From Bog-473 sp049513455 (lineage in GTDB: Bacteria > Actinomycetota > Acidimicrobiia > Acidimicrobiales > RAAP-2): a DNA stretch of 64,000 bases. The stretch is from assembly GCA_049513455.1 (NCBI GenBank), contig JBEKWB010000015.1:6059-70058 (forward strand). Reading direction: 5' to 3'. The notes beneath the pieces are model-generated. The model did not search any database, was not told where the DNA came from, and worked only from the letters and a program-made list of their open reading frames with translations. Shown one piece after another: positions 16,803 to 26,233 of this stretch (position 1 is the stretch's first letter; each line of letters starts with the position of its first letter). The translations under genes and the position numbers were made by a program.

Positions 16803-17841
16803 CCAATTGCTTCCCCAGGTTCTTGCCTTCGAACACGCGCCGCAATCCGGCGGGGGCTTGCTCGAGACCGTCGAGCACGTCGACGGCATGGGCCAGATCG
16901 CCGTCGGCCAGCCATTGCTGCAGCTTTGACAGAGCAAGCGGGAATTGCGACCGGTAGTCACCGACCACGAACCCCTCAATTCGACCCCGCTTGATTGCCA
17001 GCTTCGCGATGTACTTCGGCCCAGGGGGGAGGTTGTCGTCGCCGGTGTAGCCGCTCGAGATGTCCCCGCTCTGCACGATGCGACCGTGCTGAGCGAGGTT
17101 CTCGAGAGCAGCGTCAAGGATCTCGCCGCCCACATTGTCGAAGAAAACATCGATGCCTCCCGGGGCGAGGTCAGCCAGTCGCGCCGCGACATTTTCGTTC
17201 TTGTAGTCGATGGTGAAGTCGAGCTTGGCCTCCTCCTTCAACCAGGCGCATTTTTCGGGACCCCCAGCGATACCGATGACGGTTGCCCCGCAAATCCGGG
17301 CGATCTGCGCGGCCACGGACCCGGTGGCCCCGGCGGCGGCCGACACAGCAACCACCTCCCCGGGCTTTGGGGCGCCGATCTCGGTCATCCCGAAGTACGC
17401 CGTCAGCGCGGTCAGTCCGAGGACGCTGAGGGCGTCCACGGGTGACACACCTTTAGGGATTTTTCCGAAGCCGGCGGGGCGCGTACCGTCACTCACGGCG
17501 AAGTCCTGCCAACCGAACCACCCTTCGACGAGATCGCCCGGCGCATACTGATCGTGGCGGGACTCGACGACCACGCCGGCCGCCGGTCCCCAGACGGCAG
17601 CACCGAGTGGAATCGAGCCGCCATAGGCTCCGCTCTCGTTCAGAAATGCCCTTTGAGCTGGATCAATGGACAGAATAACATTCTGGACCAAGAAGGTACC
17701 GGGTGTCAGCGCCGGTACCGGTGCCGTGCGGAGCTCGAAGTTGCTGTCCTCGACCATACCTGCGGGTCGTGAAATGAGCACGATCTGTCGGTTGACGGAA
17801 TCCACGCCGACCTCCCCCTCTTTGGCTCCGTGTTGCGTCAT
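16774..17841 (-). CDS. Zinc-independent MDR NADP-dependent oxidoreductase
   Basis: A 355-residue medium-chain reductase of the CurA/prostaglandin-reductase group, which reduces alpha,beta-unsaturated ketones or enoyl esters with NADPH. Visible: GDLVEGWFGWQDFAV near 105, the nucleotide loop VSAAAGATGSVAAQIARICG near 165, and FFDNVGGEILDAAL near 230. The zinc-binding Cys/His clusters of alcohol dehydrogenases are absent. It is the last gene of the minus-strand operon crotonase-crotonase-ACAD-reductase and starts within the ACAD stop (ATGA overlap). Its 3' end runs 29 bases into the convergent ligase gene. Confidence 0.9.
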   Translation of the reverse strand: MTQHGAKEGEVGVDSVNRQIVLISRPAGMVEDSNFELRTAPVPALTPGTFLVQNVILSIDPAQRAFLNESGAYGGSIPLGAAVWGPAAGVVVESRHDQYAPGDLVEGWFGWQDFAVSDGTRPAGFGKIPKGVSPVDALSVLGLTALTAYFGMTEIGAPKPGEVVAVSAAAGATGSVAAQIARICGATVIGIAGGPEKCAWLKEEAKLDFTIDYKNENVAARLADLAPGGIDVFFDNVGGEILDAALENLAQHGRIVQSGDISSGYTGDDNLPPGPKYIAKLAIKRGRIEGFVVGDYRSQFPLALSKLQQWLADGDLAHAVDVLDGLEQAPAGLRRVFEGKNLGKQLVKIRALPMP

Positions 17842-18974
17842 GACTTCTGGGGCTCTCGGGGCAGACCGAGCGCAGCCTCACCAAGGATGTTCCGCTGGAT
17901 CTCCGAGGTCCCGCCGGCGATGGAGCTCTGGCGGTACCAAAGAGTCGGCGTCCAGTCTTCGGCGTCCCCTGCGATCGCCCGCACCCCCTTGAGGGCCATG
18001 GCCGTATTGTGCAGGCGTTGGGCATAGTTGGCAAAGAAGAGCTTTGTGAGCGAAGCCTCGGGACCCAGCTCTGCTCCACTCGCCAGCTTGGACAGGGTTC
18101 TCAGATTGAGCAGGCCAAAGATCCTGTCTTGAATCACGCACTGGACGAGCTGATCGCGGACCTCGGGGCGCGAAGTCTCCAGTCCCTCCTTACGAGCGTG
18201 CTCGAGCATTCGCTCAAGATGTTGGCTCAGAACGATCTGCTCCTTCATCGGATACGACAGACCACGTTCATTCGAGAGCGTGGTCTGGAGTACGTGCCAC
18301 CCTCGGCCGACCGGGCCGATGACCCGGCCGATGGGGATGCAGACGTCCTTCAGGAAGACCTCGCAGAACTCGGAGTCCCCGGTGAGCTGGCGGAGGGGCC
18401 GAACCTCGACGCCGGGAGCCGACATGTCGCAGATGAGGCACGCGGTTCCGCCGGATCCCTCGGCATCGTCGAGGCGCACGAACAAAAGACCGAACTGCGC
18501 CTCCGCCGCGTTACTCGACCAGACCTTCTGCCCGCTGACGACCCAGTGGTCCCCCTTGCGGCGCGCCCTGGTCGAGATCGATCGGAGGTCTGACCCGGCG
18601 TTCGGCTCGCTGAGCATCTGACACCAGATCTCGTCACCCGCGAGCATTAGGGGTAGGTACCGCCCCTTCTGTTCCGGGCTTCCGTGGGCCAGAATCGTCG
18701 TCCCGATCATGTTGACGCCAACCCGCCCTGCTATCTGGGGCACTTGGTGACGACCCATCTCCTCCACGTAGAGGGCGAACTCGGTGATCGAGCAGCCGCG
18801 TCCCCCGAACTCCACCGGCCAATGAGGGGCGACCCAGTTATGGCGGTGCAAGGTGCGCTGCCATTCGAGCTGTGCGGTAAAGGACTGCGCGGGCGAGGGT
18901 GGGTGCTGCGCAGTCAAGAAGGACCGTAACTCGTCACGAAAGGCCAGTTCAGACGGAGTGAAGGTGAAGTCCAT
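17838..18974 (-). CDS. Acyl-CoA dehydrogenase
   Basis: A 378-residue ACAD with MLSEPNAGSDLRSI near 130, WVVSGQKVWSSNAAEA near 150 and C-terminal SSIAGGTSEIQRNILGEAAL. As in its paralogue at 12693-13835, the YEGT Glu is replaced (Gly). It lies 31 bases downstream of a crotonase and overlaps the MDR reductase by four bases, so it is the third gene of a four-gene operon read right to left. Expected reaction: FAD-linked oxidation of a pathway acyl-CoA. Confidence 0.9.
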   Translation of the reverse strand: MDFTFTPSELAFRDELRSFLTAQHPPSPAQSFTAQLEWQRTLHRHNWVAPHWPVEFGGRGCSITEFALYVEEMGRHQVPQIAGRVGVNMIGTTILAHGSPEQKGRYLPLMLAGDEIWCQMLSEPNAGSDLRSISTRARRKGDHWVVSGQKVWSSNAAEAQFGLLFVRLDDAEGSGGTACLICDMSAPGVEVRPLRQLTGDSEFCEVFLKDVCIPIGRVIGPVGRGWHVLQTTLSNERGLSYPMKEQIVLSQHLERMLEHARKEGLETSRPEVRDQLVQCVIQDRIFGLLNLRTLSKLASGAELGPEASLTKLFFANYAQRLHNTAMALKGVRAIAGDAEDWTPTLWYRQSSIAGGTSEIQRNILGEAALGLPREPQKS

Positions 18975-19005
18975 GATGCCGGTTCAACCCCTCGGCGGAG
19001 CGGGT

Positions 19006-19788
19006 TCAGAGCTCCGGGAGCGAGTACCCGGCACGATCGGCGTCCCCAATGGCCGCCAGCGCTTCGAGAGCGAGTCCATATCCCTGATTGGCGACGATCA
19101 TCTGCCGGATGGTGTGCTTCAGCGCCACCTTGGTGTAGCGCAGCACGAGTGGCGACTGTGTTGTCAGTTGGCGCGCCAGTTCCCAGGCCCGGGGGAGGAG
19201 GGCATCCGGTTCGAGTACTTCGTTCACCATGCCGATGGCAAGTGCCTCCTCGGCGGAGATCACCTGTCCCGTGAGCATGAAATAGCTCGCACGAACGGTG
19301 CCCATGACGAGGGGAAGCACAAGTTGCATGCCGTCGCCGGGAACGAGTCCGTTGACGAAATGGCCGGAGTCCTGAAACGAAGCACGAGTCGAAGCCAAGA
19401 CGATGTCGCAGAGCAAGGGGGTCTCGCAGTGCCGTAGCGCAGGTCCGTTGATGGCGCTGATGATCGGGGCTTCCAGCGACAGGAGATTGTTGAGGAGTTT
19501 CCGGACGTTGAAGTGCCCACTGTCCCATCCGGCGGGCGTGCCTCCGGGGAACGTCTCGGGCGAGCCCTTGGGACCGTTGAACTCCTCCCCGGTGCCGGTG
19601 AGGATGACCACCTGGTTTTCCTTGTCCCGGCCCACCATCTCGAGGGCGTCCTGCAGCTCATCGACCGGCAGGGCGCCCCAGCGGAGGCTCCCTCCGTCGG
19701 TGTGCAGGGTCATCTGCAGAACGTTGTCCCGGCGCTCGAAGCGGACCGTCTCATAGCGGCCTTCGTAGTCAGCGATGTGGGTCTTCAT
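19006..19788 (-). CDS. Enoyl-CoA hydratase/isomerase-family protein
   Basis: A 260-residue crotonase-like protein, the most divergent of the six. The first oxyanion loop is GEEFNGPKGSPETFPGG rather than the usual AFCAGxD, and the second is GPALRHCETPLLCD, which retains a Glu at the first catalytic site; the second site reads QDSGHFVNGLVPGDG. This resembles 6-oxocamphor hydrolase-type or carbon-carbon cleaving crotonases more than simple hydratases, which is a guess. ATG 19788 is chosen because AGGGGAG precedes it and the start overlaps the upstream stop (ATGA); a longer frame has no ribosome site. Confidence 0.83.
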   Translation of the reverse strand: MKTHIADYEGRYETVRFERRDNVLQMTLHTDGGSLRWGALPVDELQDALEMVGRDKENQVVILTGTGEEFNGPKGSPETFPGGTPAGWDSGHFNVRKLLNNLLSLEAPIISAINGPALRHCETPLLCDIVLASTRASFQDSGHFVNGLVPGDGMQLVLPLVMGTVRASYFMLTGQVISAEEALAIGMVNEVLEPDALLPRAWELARQLTTQSPLVLRYTKVALKHTIRQMIVANQGYGLALEALAAIGDADRAGYSLPEL

Positions 19789-20579
19789 CCAGGCTCCCCT
19801 GTTTTCGCGGGAGCTGCGCTGGAGTCTTCTCGGTTTTTCCATTTCTCGACGGCTTCGCGATATTCCGGAAGCCCGCGCGAGATCTCCTCGTACGCTAAGG
19901 CCACATCGAGGACCTGGCCCGCCATCCATCGTACATAGCGGTTCACCACCATTTTCGTGGCCCGAACGGCATAGGTGGGTTGCGCTGCCAGCTCCTCGGC
20001 CAGCGCATACGTCGTAGACGAGAGCTCCGTCGCGGGCACCGAGCGGTTGATCATGCCCATTTCGGCGGCTTCTCTGCCGGACACTTTCCGGCCCGTCATG
20101 AGCAGCTCCTTCGCCCGGTGCGGTCCGACGACGAGTGGAAGCACGACGGCCACTCCGTCGCCGGCCGCCGCCCCGAGCTGTACGTGCGGGTCTCCCAACA
20201 CGGCGTCATCGGCCGCGATGACGGCATCACACAGAAGGGCGATGGTGAGGCCCAAGCCCATGGCCGGCCCGTTGACCATGGCCACCATCGGCTTCTCGAT
20301 CTCCAGCATCCGGTAGACCAAATGCCATCCCCGGCGATTCACCCGGTGGTCGGGGGCAGAACCGAACGACTTGATATCCCCGCCTGCGGTGAACGCCCGA
20401 CCCGCTCCGGTGATGACCATGGCTCGGGTACTCGGATCACGGTCGACTTCGACGAGTACGTCCATGAACTCCAAGAGTGCGGCAGGATCGAGGGCGTTCA
20501 GCCGGTCGGGTCGGTTGAACGTGATCGTCGCGACGTCGCGGGCCTGCCCGACGACGATCGCTTCCGGGCGGCTCTGCAT
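19785..20579 (-). CDS. Enoyl-CoA hydratase/isomerase-family protein
   Basis: A 264-residue crotonase-fold protein, first gene of the minus-strand operon. It has GAGRAFTAGGDIKSFG near 60 and NGPAMGLGLTIALLCD near 105, with LGDPHVQLGAAAGDGV at the second catalytic site. Both classic Glu residues are replaced, as in 11709-12497 and 51130-51873, its close relatives (also compare YAVRATKMVVNRYVRWMAG with the YAVRATKMIINRYQRWATG of 11709-12497). The promoter should lie in 20580-20688; the first bases after the start are AT-rich (ACTAAAACAGAGTCAGGTAA), but I see no clear boxes. Confidence 0.86.
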   Translation of the reverse strand: MQSRPEAIVVGQARDVATITFNRPDRLNALDPAALLEFMDVLVEVDRDPSTRAMVITGAGRAFTAGGDIKSFGSAPDHRVNRRGWHLVYRMLEIEKPMVAMVNGPAMGLGLTIALLCDAVIAADDAVLGDPHVQLGAAAGDGVAVVLPLVVGPHRAKELLMTGRKVSGREAAEMGMINRSVPATELSSTTYALAEELAAQPTYAVRATKMVVNRYVRWMAGQVLDVALAYEEISRGLPEYREAVEKWKNREDSSAAPAKTGEPG

Positions 20580-20688
20580 CAGCCAATACTAAAACAGAGT
20601 CAGGTAATTTGCGCAACAAGAAAACGGCGTCCACCAGATCCTGTCGCCGGTGCACAACCGAGCTGGGACTTCTCGCTGGGCGCGACCG

Positions 20689-21411
20689 TTATTGGTGTCG
20701 AATCACCATGGTGTAGAGGATGTCGGCGACACTGGCCTTCAGCGTCTCTATGTCAAGGCCCCAAGCCTCATAGAGCCAGCGCCGCGAACTCACGTGCACC
20801 AGCGCGGCGGAGAGGCCGGCCGCCATAGCGCGTGGATCGACATCACTCGGTTGATGGCCTAGCGCCTTCTGGGAGGCGATGACGAAGCTCAGGGCCAGAA
20901 CCGACTCGTTCAGGGTGTCGGAACGAATGCGGGCGAACCGCGTGTCGTGCTCGTCAATGGCGAGCTCGACGACCCGCAGGACAGCCTCATTTCGTTCCCA
21001 AAACTCCACGAATCCGTCCACCACCCGCCTGGCGACCGCTTTGCCGTCGTTCTGCCAGTCGCCTGCCATGAGCTCGGTCAGATGGCGTGATTCCTCGACC
21101 ATCCCATCGGCGAGGGCGAGAAGGGCGTCTTCGATTCCGGTGAAGTATTGGTAGAACGCGGCCGGCGTGACGCCGACGCTCTCGGCAATGTCGACCACCT
21201 TCACATCGCGGAAGGACCGTTCCTGCAACTGCTTACGGAGGGCCTCGAGCATGCGCCGGCGGGTCTCGCGCCCTCGAACCCGGCGCGAGCTGTCCGGGAC
21301 CTTGGACCGCCAGGCTGCCGGTTCTCCCTGGGTCTTCTTGCTCCGGCCACTGCGGACACCCGGAGGTGTCACGCGTCCGGGAACAGGGCGAACGACGAGT
21401 ACATGCGCCAA
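20689..21411 (-). CDS. TetR-family transcriptional regulator
   Basis: A 240-residue TetR regulator with a basic, disordered N-terminal extension of about 50 residues before the helix-turn-helix (MLEALRKQLQERSFRDVKVV, then AESVGVTPAAFYQYFTGIED). The C-terminal domain contains VVELAIDEHDTRFARIRS. Divergent from the ligase operon at 21559 across 147 bases, and 109 bases from the crotonase operon downstream; either could be a target. The start could lie further in (the helix-turn-helix begins near residue 50), as the N-terminal extension is only weakly supported. Confidence 0.88.
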   Translation of the reverse strand: MAHVLVVRPVPGRVTPPGVRSGRSKKTQGEPAAWRSKVPDSSRRVRGRETRRRMLEALRKQLQERSFRDVKVVDIAESVGVTPAAFYQYFTGIEDALLALADGMVEESRHLTELMAGDWQNDGKAVARRVVDGFVEFWERNEAVLRVVELAIDEHDTRFARIRSDTLNESVLALSFVIASQKALGHQPSDVDPRAMAAGLSAALVHVSSRRWLYEAWGLDIETLKASVADILYTMVIRHQ

Positions 21412-21558
21412 AAGTTACCAGTTCGGACCGGATGGCCAGCGCAGCCGGTCGGGCTCGACGATGCGAGGTTACGCTCATTAAGCTAAATAGGGGCCCGGTG
21501 CCCGTCGGGCCTGCGAGGGAACGGTTCCGGCTTTCCCGTTCCGAAGGAGACCGGTTCT

Positions 21559-23196
21559 ATGGATGAGTCCACTCAGTCGACGGGCGGCCGTTTCACGACT
21601 CGGATCGATCCGACGTGGGCGGCATGGTGGCGCCACATCGGCGCGTGGCGCGACGAACTCCTCGGAACCGTGTTCTCCGCGTACTGCAGAGATCACCGCA
21701 CGCAGACCTTTGTCATCGACGGAGCGGTCAGGTTGACGTTCGGCCAGTTCGACAACGTGGTCAGCCGCCTTGCGTCAGGGCTCGGCGACCTAGGGATCGG
21801 CCTCGGTGACACCATTGCGTTCCAGTTGCCGAGCTGGTGGGAGGCCATTGCCATAAGCCACGCCGCCTTCCGATTGGGCGCCGTGGTTGCTCCGATCGGT
21901 CCGAACCTGCGGGCGCACGAGCTCCGCTACATCCTGGATGCCGCAACGCCGAAGGCGCTTTTTGTGCCGCATCTCTTCCGGGGCGTCGATTGGAACGAGA
22001 TCTTGCGCGACCTGGCCTTCTCGCCCGCACAGATCGTCGGAGTGCGGGGCTCGATCGGGAGCACGACGTTGGAATCCCTCATCTCGCGTGAAAGCGGTTT
22101 CGAAGAGTCTCGCTCCATCCGGCCCGTGGACCCGGCCCTGCTCTTGTTCACCTCGGGCAGCACGTCGGCACCGAAGGGCGTCCTGCACGGCCACAACGAC
22201 TTGCTGGCTGAGGCGCGCAGCCTGCGAGCCACGCACGACGTCGGAGCCGATGACGTGATGCTCATGCCCTACCCGGTCACGCATATCGGCGGATTCGCAT
22301 ATGGGGTGCTCCTGCCGTTCGTCTCCTCCATGCGGGTCGTCCTGATGGACATCTGGGATGCTGGGGACGCGGTCCGGCTGATCGAACGTGAACAGGTGAC
22401 TTTTCTCTCCGCGGTGCCCGGGGTGATCGACTCCATCGTGGCCGAGCCCGGGTTCGGACCGCAGGTCGCACGCTCTGTCCGCTTGATCGCCATGGGCGGG
22501 ACCAGGGTCACGGAGGAGAGCGTGCTCGATGCAGCCAGGGCCTTCGACTCCGTGTGCAAACGGGGCTACGGGCTCACCGAGATGCCGACGTTTACCAGTA
22601 CCCCGGCTGACGCCGACGCCCGACGGTGGGCCACGAGCGACGGGACGCCTACAGGTCCCTCGGCCATAAGAATCGTCGACGACGAAGGCCGGGAGTTGCC
22701 GAACGGGATCTCAGGCGAGATTTTGGCCCAGGGACCCGAGTTGTTCCTGGGCTACCTCGATCCCTCGTTGAACGAGGAGGCGTTCACCCAAGACGGGTGG
22801 TTCAGGACCGGGGACCTCGGCGTCCTGGACGAGCGCGGCGCCGTCCACATTGACGGGCGCAAGAAGGACATCATCATAAGGAACGGCGAGAACATCTCGG
22901 CGGCAGAAGTAGAAGAGCTCCTCTTGGCGCATCCGGCGGTGGTCGACGTCGCGGTGGTGGGAATTCGCGATCCGGAGGTGGGGGAGCGGGCGTGCGCTGT
23001 CGTCGTCCCCGCTGCGTCGGGTTTTGCAATGGAGCAGATGGTCGAGATCCTGCGCACGTCAGGTTTGGCCAAATTCAAGTTCCCGGAGCGACTCGAACTC
23101 CGGGCTGTGCTCCCCATGACGGCGAACGGGAAGATACGCAAAGATGTGCTTCGCGACGAGCTCGAGACTCAGGAGGCACAGCGCCGGCGCCCATAA
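21559..23196 (+). CDS. AMP-forming acyl-CoA synthetase/ligase
   Basis: A 545-residue adenylate-forming ligase with phosphate loop LFTSGSTSAPKGVLHGH (about 196-212), GYGLTEMPTF near 335, WFRTGDLGVLDERGAVHIDG near 415 and the catalytic Lys in TANGKIRKD near 523. A paralogue of 15225-16802. AAGGAGA at 21543-21549 gives a well-spaced ribosome site for the ATG. It heads a plus-strand operon with an SDR (40 bases on) and a VOC protein, divergent from the TetR gene. It would start the breakdown of an acid by CoA activation. Confidence 0.92.
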   Translation: MDESTQSTGGRFTTRIDPTWAAWWRHIGAWRDELLGTVFSAYCRDHRTQTFVIDGAVRLTFGQFDNVVSRLASGLGDLGIGLGDTIAFQLPSWWEAIAISHAAFRLGAVVAPIGPNLRAHELRYILDAATPKALFVPHLFRGVDWNEILRDLAFSPAQIVGVRGSIGSTTLESLISRESGFEESRSIRPVDPALLLFTSGSTSAPKGVLHGHNDLLAEARSLRATHDVGADDVMLMPYPVTHIGGFAYGVLLPFVSSMRVVLMDIWDAGDAVRLIEREQVTFLSAVPGVIDSIVAEPGFGPQVARSVRLIAMGGTRVTEESVLDAARAFDSVCKRGYGLTEMPTFTSTPADADARRWATSDGTPTGPSAIRIVDDEGRELPNGISGEILAQGPELFLGYLDPSLNEEAFTQDGWFRTGDLGVLDERGAVHIDGRKKDIIIRNGENISAAEVEELLLAHPAVVDVAVVGIRDPEVGERACAVVVPAASGFAMEQMVEILRTSGLAKFKFPERLELRAVLPMTANGKIRKDVLRDELETQEAQRRRP

Positions 23197-23236
23197 GTGA
23201 ATTTATGTAAGTTACGGAGACGATGAAGGGGGTTAC

Positions 23237-24052
23237 ATGACTTCGACGGACGACAGCCCGATCCCGGATTATCGGGGCAGGATCACGCTGCAGGGGAGGC
23301 CGTTCCTCGTCTTGGGGGCGGGCCAGGGTATAGGGCGGCAGACGTGCCATGCCCTTTCACAGGCCGGAGCTCGGCTCGTATGCGTCGACCGCGACGAGAC
23401 CTTGGCCAAGGAGATCGCCGCCGAGGTCGATGGTGTGCCCGTCGTAGGCGACATCACCTCGCGCCAAGACGTGGAGCGAGCGGTGGACACGACGGTGCGC
23501 GAACTGGGCAGCCTCTATGGCGTCGTCGATATCGTCGGCGTGTCGCACTTCGACAATCTCGTGGACATCACCGATGAGGTGTGGGACAGCACTTTTTCCA
23601 TCGTTTTGCGTCACGCCTTTCTGACCGCGCAGATCGCCGGGCGCCGCATGGCCGAAGCCGGAGCGGGAGTCATCGTGTTCGTGGCGTCCATCAGCGGGCT
23701 GACGAGCGCCCCGCAGCACGCGGCTTACGGTGCCGCCAAGGCCGGGCTGATGTCACTGGTCCGAACCGCCGCAGTCGAGCTCGGCCCGTCAGGTGTGAGG
23801 GTGAACGCCGTCGCGCCCGGCGGGGTCTTCACGCCGCGCTGGGGACCGCGATTCACCCCCGAGATCAGAAAAAAGACGGAGGCCGTGATCCCCTTGCGAA
23901 GGATGGCCGTACCGGACGATATCGCCAACGCGCTCCTGTTCTTTTCCAGTGACCTCTCGTCGTACATCACCGGTCAGGTGTTGACCGTTGACGGAGGTGG
24001 CCACATCGGCTTCCCCTATGGTTCCCAAGAACAACATCTCGGATCGGAATGA
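23237..24052 (+). CDS. Short-chain dehydrogenase/reductase
   Basis: A 271-residue SDR with the dinucleotide motif LGAGQGIGRQT (about 28-38), catalytic Ser in VASISG, YGAAKAG (YxxxK) near 160, and a C-terminal FFSSDLSSYITGQVLTVDGG. The NNAG element is replaced by VDIVGVS. Probable NAD(P)-linked oxidation of a hydroxyl on the pathway substrate. Second gene of the ligase-SDR-VOC operon, 18 bases before the VOC gene. Confidence 0.9.
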   Translation: MTSTDDSPIPDYRGRITLQGRPFLVLGAGQGIGRQTCHALSQAGARLVCVDRDETLAKEIAAEVDGVPVVGDITSRQDVERAVDTTVRELGSLYGVVDIVGVSHFDNLVDITDEVWDSTFSIVLRHAFLTAQIAGRRMAEAGAGVIVFVASISGLTSAPQHAAYGAAKAGLMSLVRTAAVELGPSGVRVNAVAPGGVFTPRWGPRFTPEIRKKTEAVIPLRRMAVPDDIANALLFFSSDLSSYITGQVLTVDGGGHIGFPYGSQEQHLGSE

Positions 24053-24070
24053 CGGTGAGGAGTCAAAGCC

Positions 24071-24952
24071 ATGCCTAATTCAATCGACCATGTGAGCCAC
24101 GTCGTGTTCTGCGTGCGGCCGGAGCAGATGGACGAGGTCCGGCAATTCTGGAGTGCGCTCGACGTCGAGCTGGAGGAGTTCGTCCGTGAGGATTACGGAC
24201 TGCGAATCCTCTACGGATGGAATACCGGAGTGGAGATCATCACATCGGTTGGCACCACCGGCGGGTTTGTCGAGGCGGTCTCGACGCACCTCGCGACGCA
24301 CGGACCTGGTATCTATTCCGTGGTCTACGGAGTGGCCAGCCTGGCCAAGGCGGCAGAGCAGGTGCGGGCAGCGGGCGCCGACGTCGATATCTTTCCCGAA
24401 TCGATGAACGGGAACGAGCCGTGGTTTCACCGCTACGAGTACCTGAGGGAGGGGTTGGTTCTGGGCCAGGACACGCTCCGGCTCTCATTGGTCGAGAAGC
24501 GGCACGCCGATCACTCGGAGAATGAGTCTGGAGCCTTGAGCCACGTGATCTACACCCTCGACCCGAAGAGCCTCGCGCCGGCTCGGGCATTTTTGAAGTC
24601 GGCTCTCAATGTCGAATTCGAGGACGTCGACACCAAAAACCCCAACCTTGAGGTGTTGTACTCGCAAGACGCCGGGCTCGAACTGCTCGGTCCCGCACCC
24701 GGTTCGGAAGGGTTCCTAGCCGACGGGCTGCGCCAGCAGGGCGAGGGTCCCTTGCTGGTTGCGTTCAAGGTGCCTGACATCGAGGTGGCGGCCGGCAAGG
24801 CCGAGGCCCACACGGGCGTGGGCCCGACCGCCTGCATCAGCTACACGGGGCTCCCCGGTTGGAGCGACAAGTACAAGGTACTCGAGGAGGTCATTTTGGA
24901 GCCGGTCTGCGGCCTACGGGTCGCCCTGGCACAGATCGACCTCGTTGAGTAG
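24071..24952 (+). CDS. Glyoxalase/VOC-superfamily protein, two modules
   Basis: A 293-residue protein that looks like two tandem vicinal-oxygen-chelate half-barrels: an N-terminal one (IDHVSHVVFCVRPEQMDEVR then FWSALDVELEEFV) and a second from about 150 (LSHVIYTLDPKSLAPARAFL then NVEFEDVD). VOC proteins include ring-cleaving dioxygenases, epimerases and isomerases; metal ligands are not clear here beyond His in the first strand of each half, so the reaction is unknown. Last gene of the operon; convergent with the CoA-transferase at 24968 (15 bases apart). A weaker VOC-like relative is at 32366-33388. Confidence 0.72.
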   Translation: MPNSIDHVSHVVFCVRPEQMDEVRQFWSALDVELEEFVREDYGLRILYGWNTGVEIITSVGTTGGFVEAVSTHLATHGPGIYSVVYGVASLAKAAEQVRAAGADVDIFPESMNGNEPWFHRYEYLREGLVLGQDTLRLSLVEKRHADHSENESGALSHVIYTLDPKSLAPARAFLKSALNVEFEDVDTKNPNLEVLYSQDAGLELLGPAPGSEGFLADGLRQQGEGPLLVAFKVPDIEVAAGKAEAHTGVGPTACISYTGLPGWSDKYKVLEEVILEPVCGLRVALAQIDLVE

Positions 24953-24967
24953 CGCTCGACCCACCGA

Positions 24968-26185
24968 CTAGATCACGCCGTCAGCCTGGAGATCCTCGAA
25001 TTCGGCGTCACTCAGGCCCACCATCTCACACCAGACTTCTCGATTGTGCTGTCCGAGGAGGGGAGCGCCCGACGGCACTGTTCCCGCGCCGTCAATGCGG
25101 GGGAACGGCGCCTGCTGCAGGTGCGGGCCCGCGATGGGGTCATCGACGGTCACGAAATCCCCCCGCTCCTTCATATGCGGATCAGTCAGAATCTCGCTGG
25201 CGTCGTAGGCTGTGGCGACCGGTACCCCCTTCGCAATACAGATGCGCTCGATTTCCGCGGCCGTCAGCGTGCTGGTCCAGGCGGCCACGATGTCGTTTAT
25301 GCGGTCAGACCGGGCCGCCCTGAGCGCAAGCGTTGCCCACTCGGGGCTCGATGCCAGTTCTGGCTGGCCCATGGCATCGCAGAGGCGCCGGAAGTTCGCG
25401 TCCGAACCAGCGACGATGCAGATATACCGGCCGTCGGCGGTCGGGTAATTGTCGACGGGTGCCGATGTGTCGAGCCGATTCCCCTGGCGTTGGCGCGTCC
25501 GCCCGAGTACGTCCTGTCCAGCCAGAGTCCACTCGAGGACCCGGAGGACCGCTGCGTAGAGGGGAGCGTCGATAACTGCACCATGACCGGGCGTCGAGTG
25601 CTCGGTGCCGGCGTCCCTGCGGTAGAGGGCGGCGAGCACCGCCTGAGCGGCGAAGACGCCGGTGAGATAGTCAGAGATCGTGATGCCGGGTCGCACGGGG
25701 GGGTGCTCGGGGAAGCCCGTAATGTTGAGGAGGCCGCCATAGGCGATACCCATCCGATCGAGCCCGGGACGAGTCGAGTAGGGGCCATCCTGTCCGAAGA
25801 CACTGATACGGGCCCAGACAAGGCGTGGGTCGCACTCAGCCGGGCCGATGTCCCATGCCTCCATCGTGCCGGGTCGGAAATTCTCACAGACAACATCGGC
25901 CGACGCCACGAGACGGCGGAACAGATCCTGTCCCTTCGCCTTGCGCAAATTGAGCGTGATGCTGCGGCGCCCTCGACCCTCGACGGCCCACCACAAGGAA
26001 TAGGCGGATCCATCATCCGCCGTGACGAACGGACCGACCGTCCGCATGAAGTCACCGACGTTCGGGTCTTCGATCTTGATGACATCCGCCCCCATCTCAC
26101 CCAGCAGGCCGGCGCAGAAGGGGGCGCTGATCCGCGTGCCGGCATCGATGACGCGGATGCCGGCCAGCGGAGCACTTTCAGGCAC
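24968..26185 (-). CDS. CaiB/BaiF-family CoA-transferase (class III)
   Basis: A 405-residue class III CoA-transferase, which would move CoA from one acyl-CoA to another acid. N-terminal AGIRVIDAGTRISAPFCAGL, GEMGADVIKIEDPNVGDFMR and VVCENFRPGTMEAWDIG are diagnostic; the expected catalytic Asp is in RPGLDRMGIAYGGL near 160. GTG 26185 is chosen because GAAGGGAG precedes it and the family start (PLAGIRV) follows directly; a TTG at 26215 is possible. It lies 48 bases after the binding-protein gene on the same strand, so transport and activation may be co-expressed. Confidence 0.9.
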   Translation of the reverse strand: MPESAPLAGIRVIDAGTRISAPFCAGLLGEMGADVIKIEDPNVGDFMRTVGPFVTADDGSAYSLWWAVEGRGRRSITLNLRKAKGQDLFRRLVASADVVCENFRPGTMEAWDIGPAECDPRLVWARISVFGQDGPYSTRPGLDRMGIAYGGLLNITGFPEHPPVRPGITISDYLTGVFAAQAVLAALYRRDAGTEHSTPGHGAVIDAPLYAAVLRVLEWTLAGQDVLGRTRQRQGNRLDTSAPVDNYPTADGRYICIVAGSDANFRRLCDAMGQPELASSPEWATLALRAARSDRINDIVAAWTSTLTAAEIERICIAKGVPVATAYDASEILTDPHMKERGDFVTVDDPIAGPHLQQAPFPRIDGAGTVPSGAPLLGQHNREVWCEMVGLSDAEFEDLQADGVI

Positions 26186-26233
26186 GTCCGTACTCCCTTC
26201 GCACCGGGACTCCAACCCTCTTCCGCAAGGCGG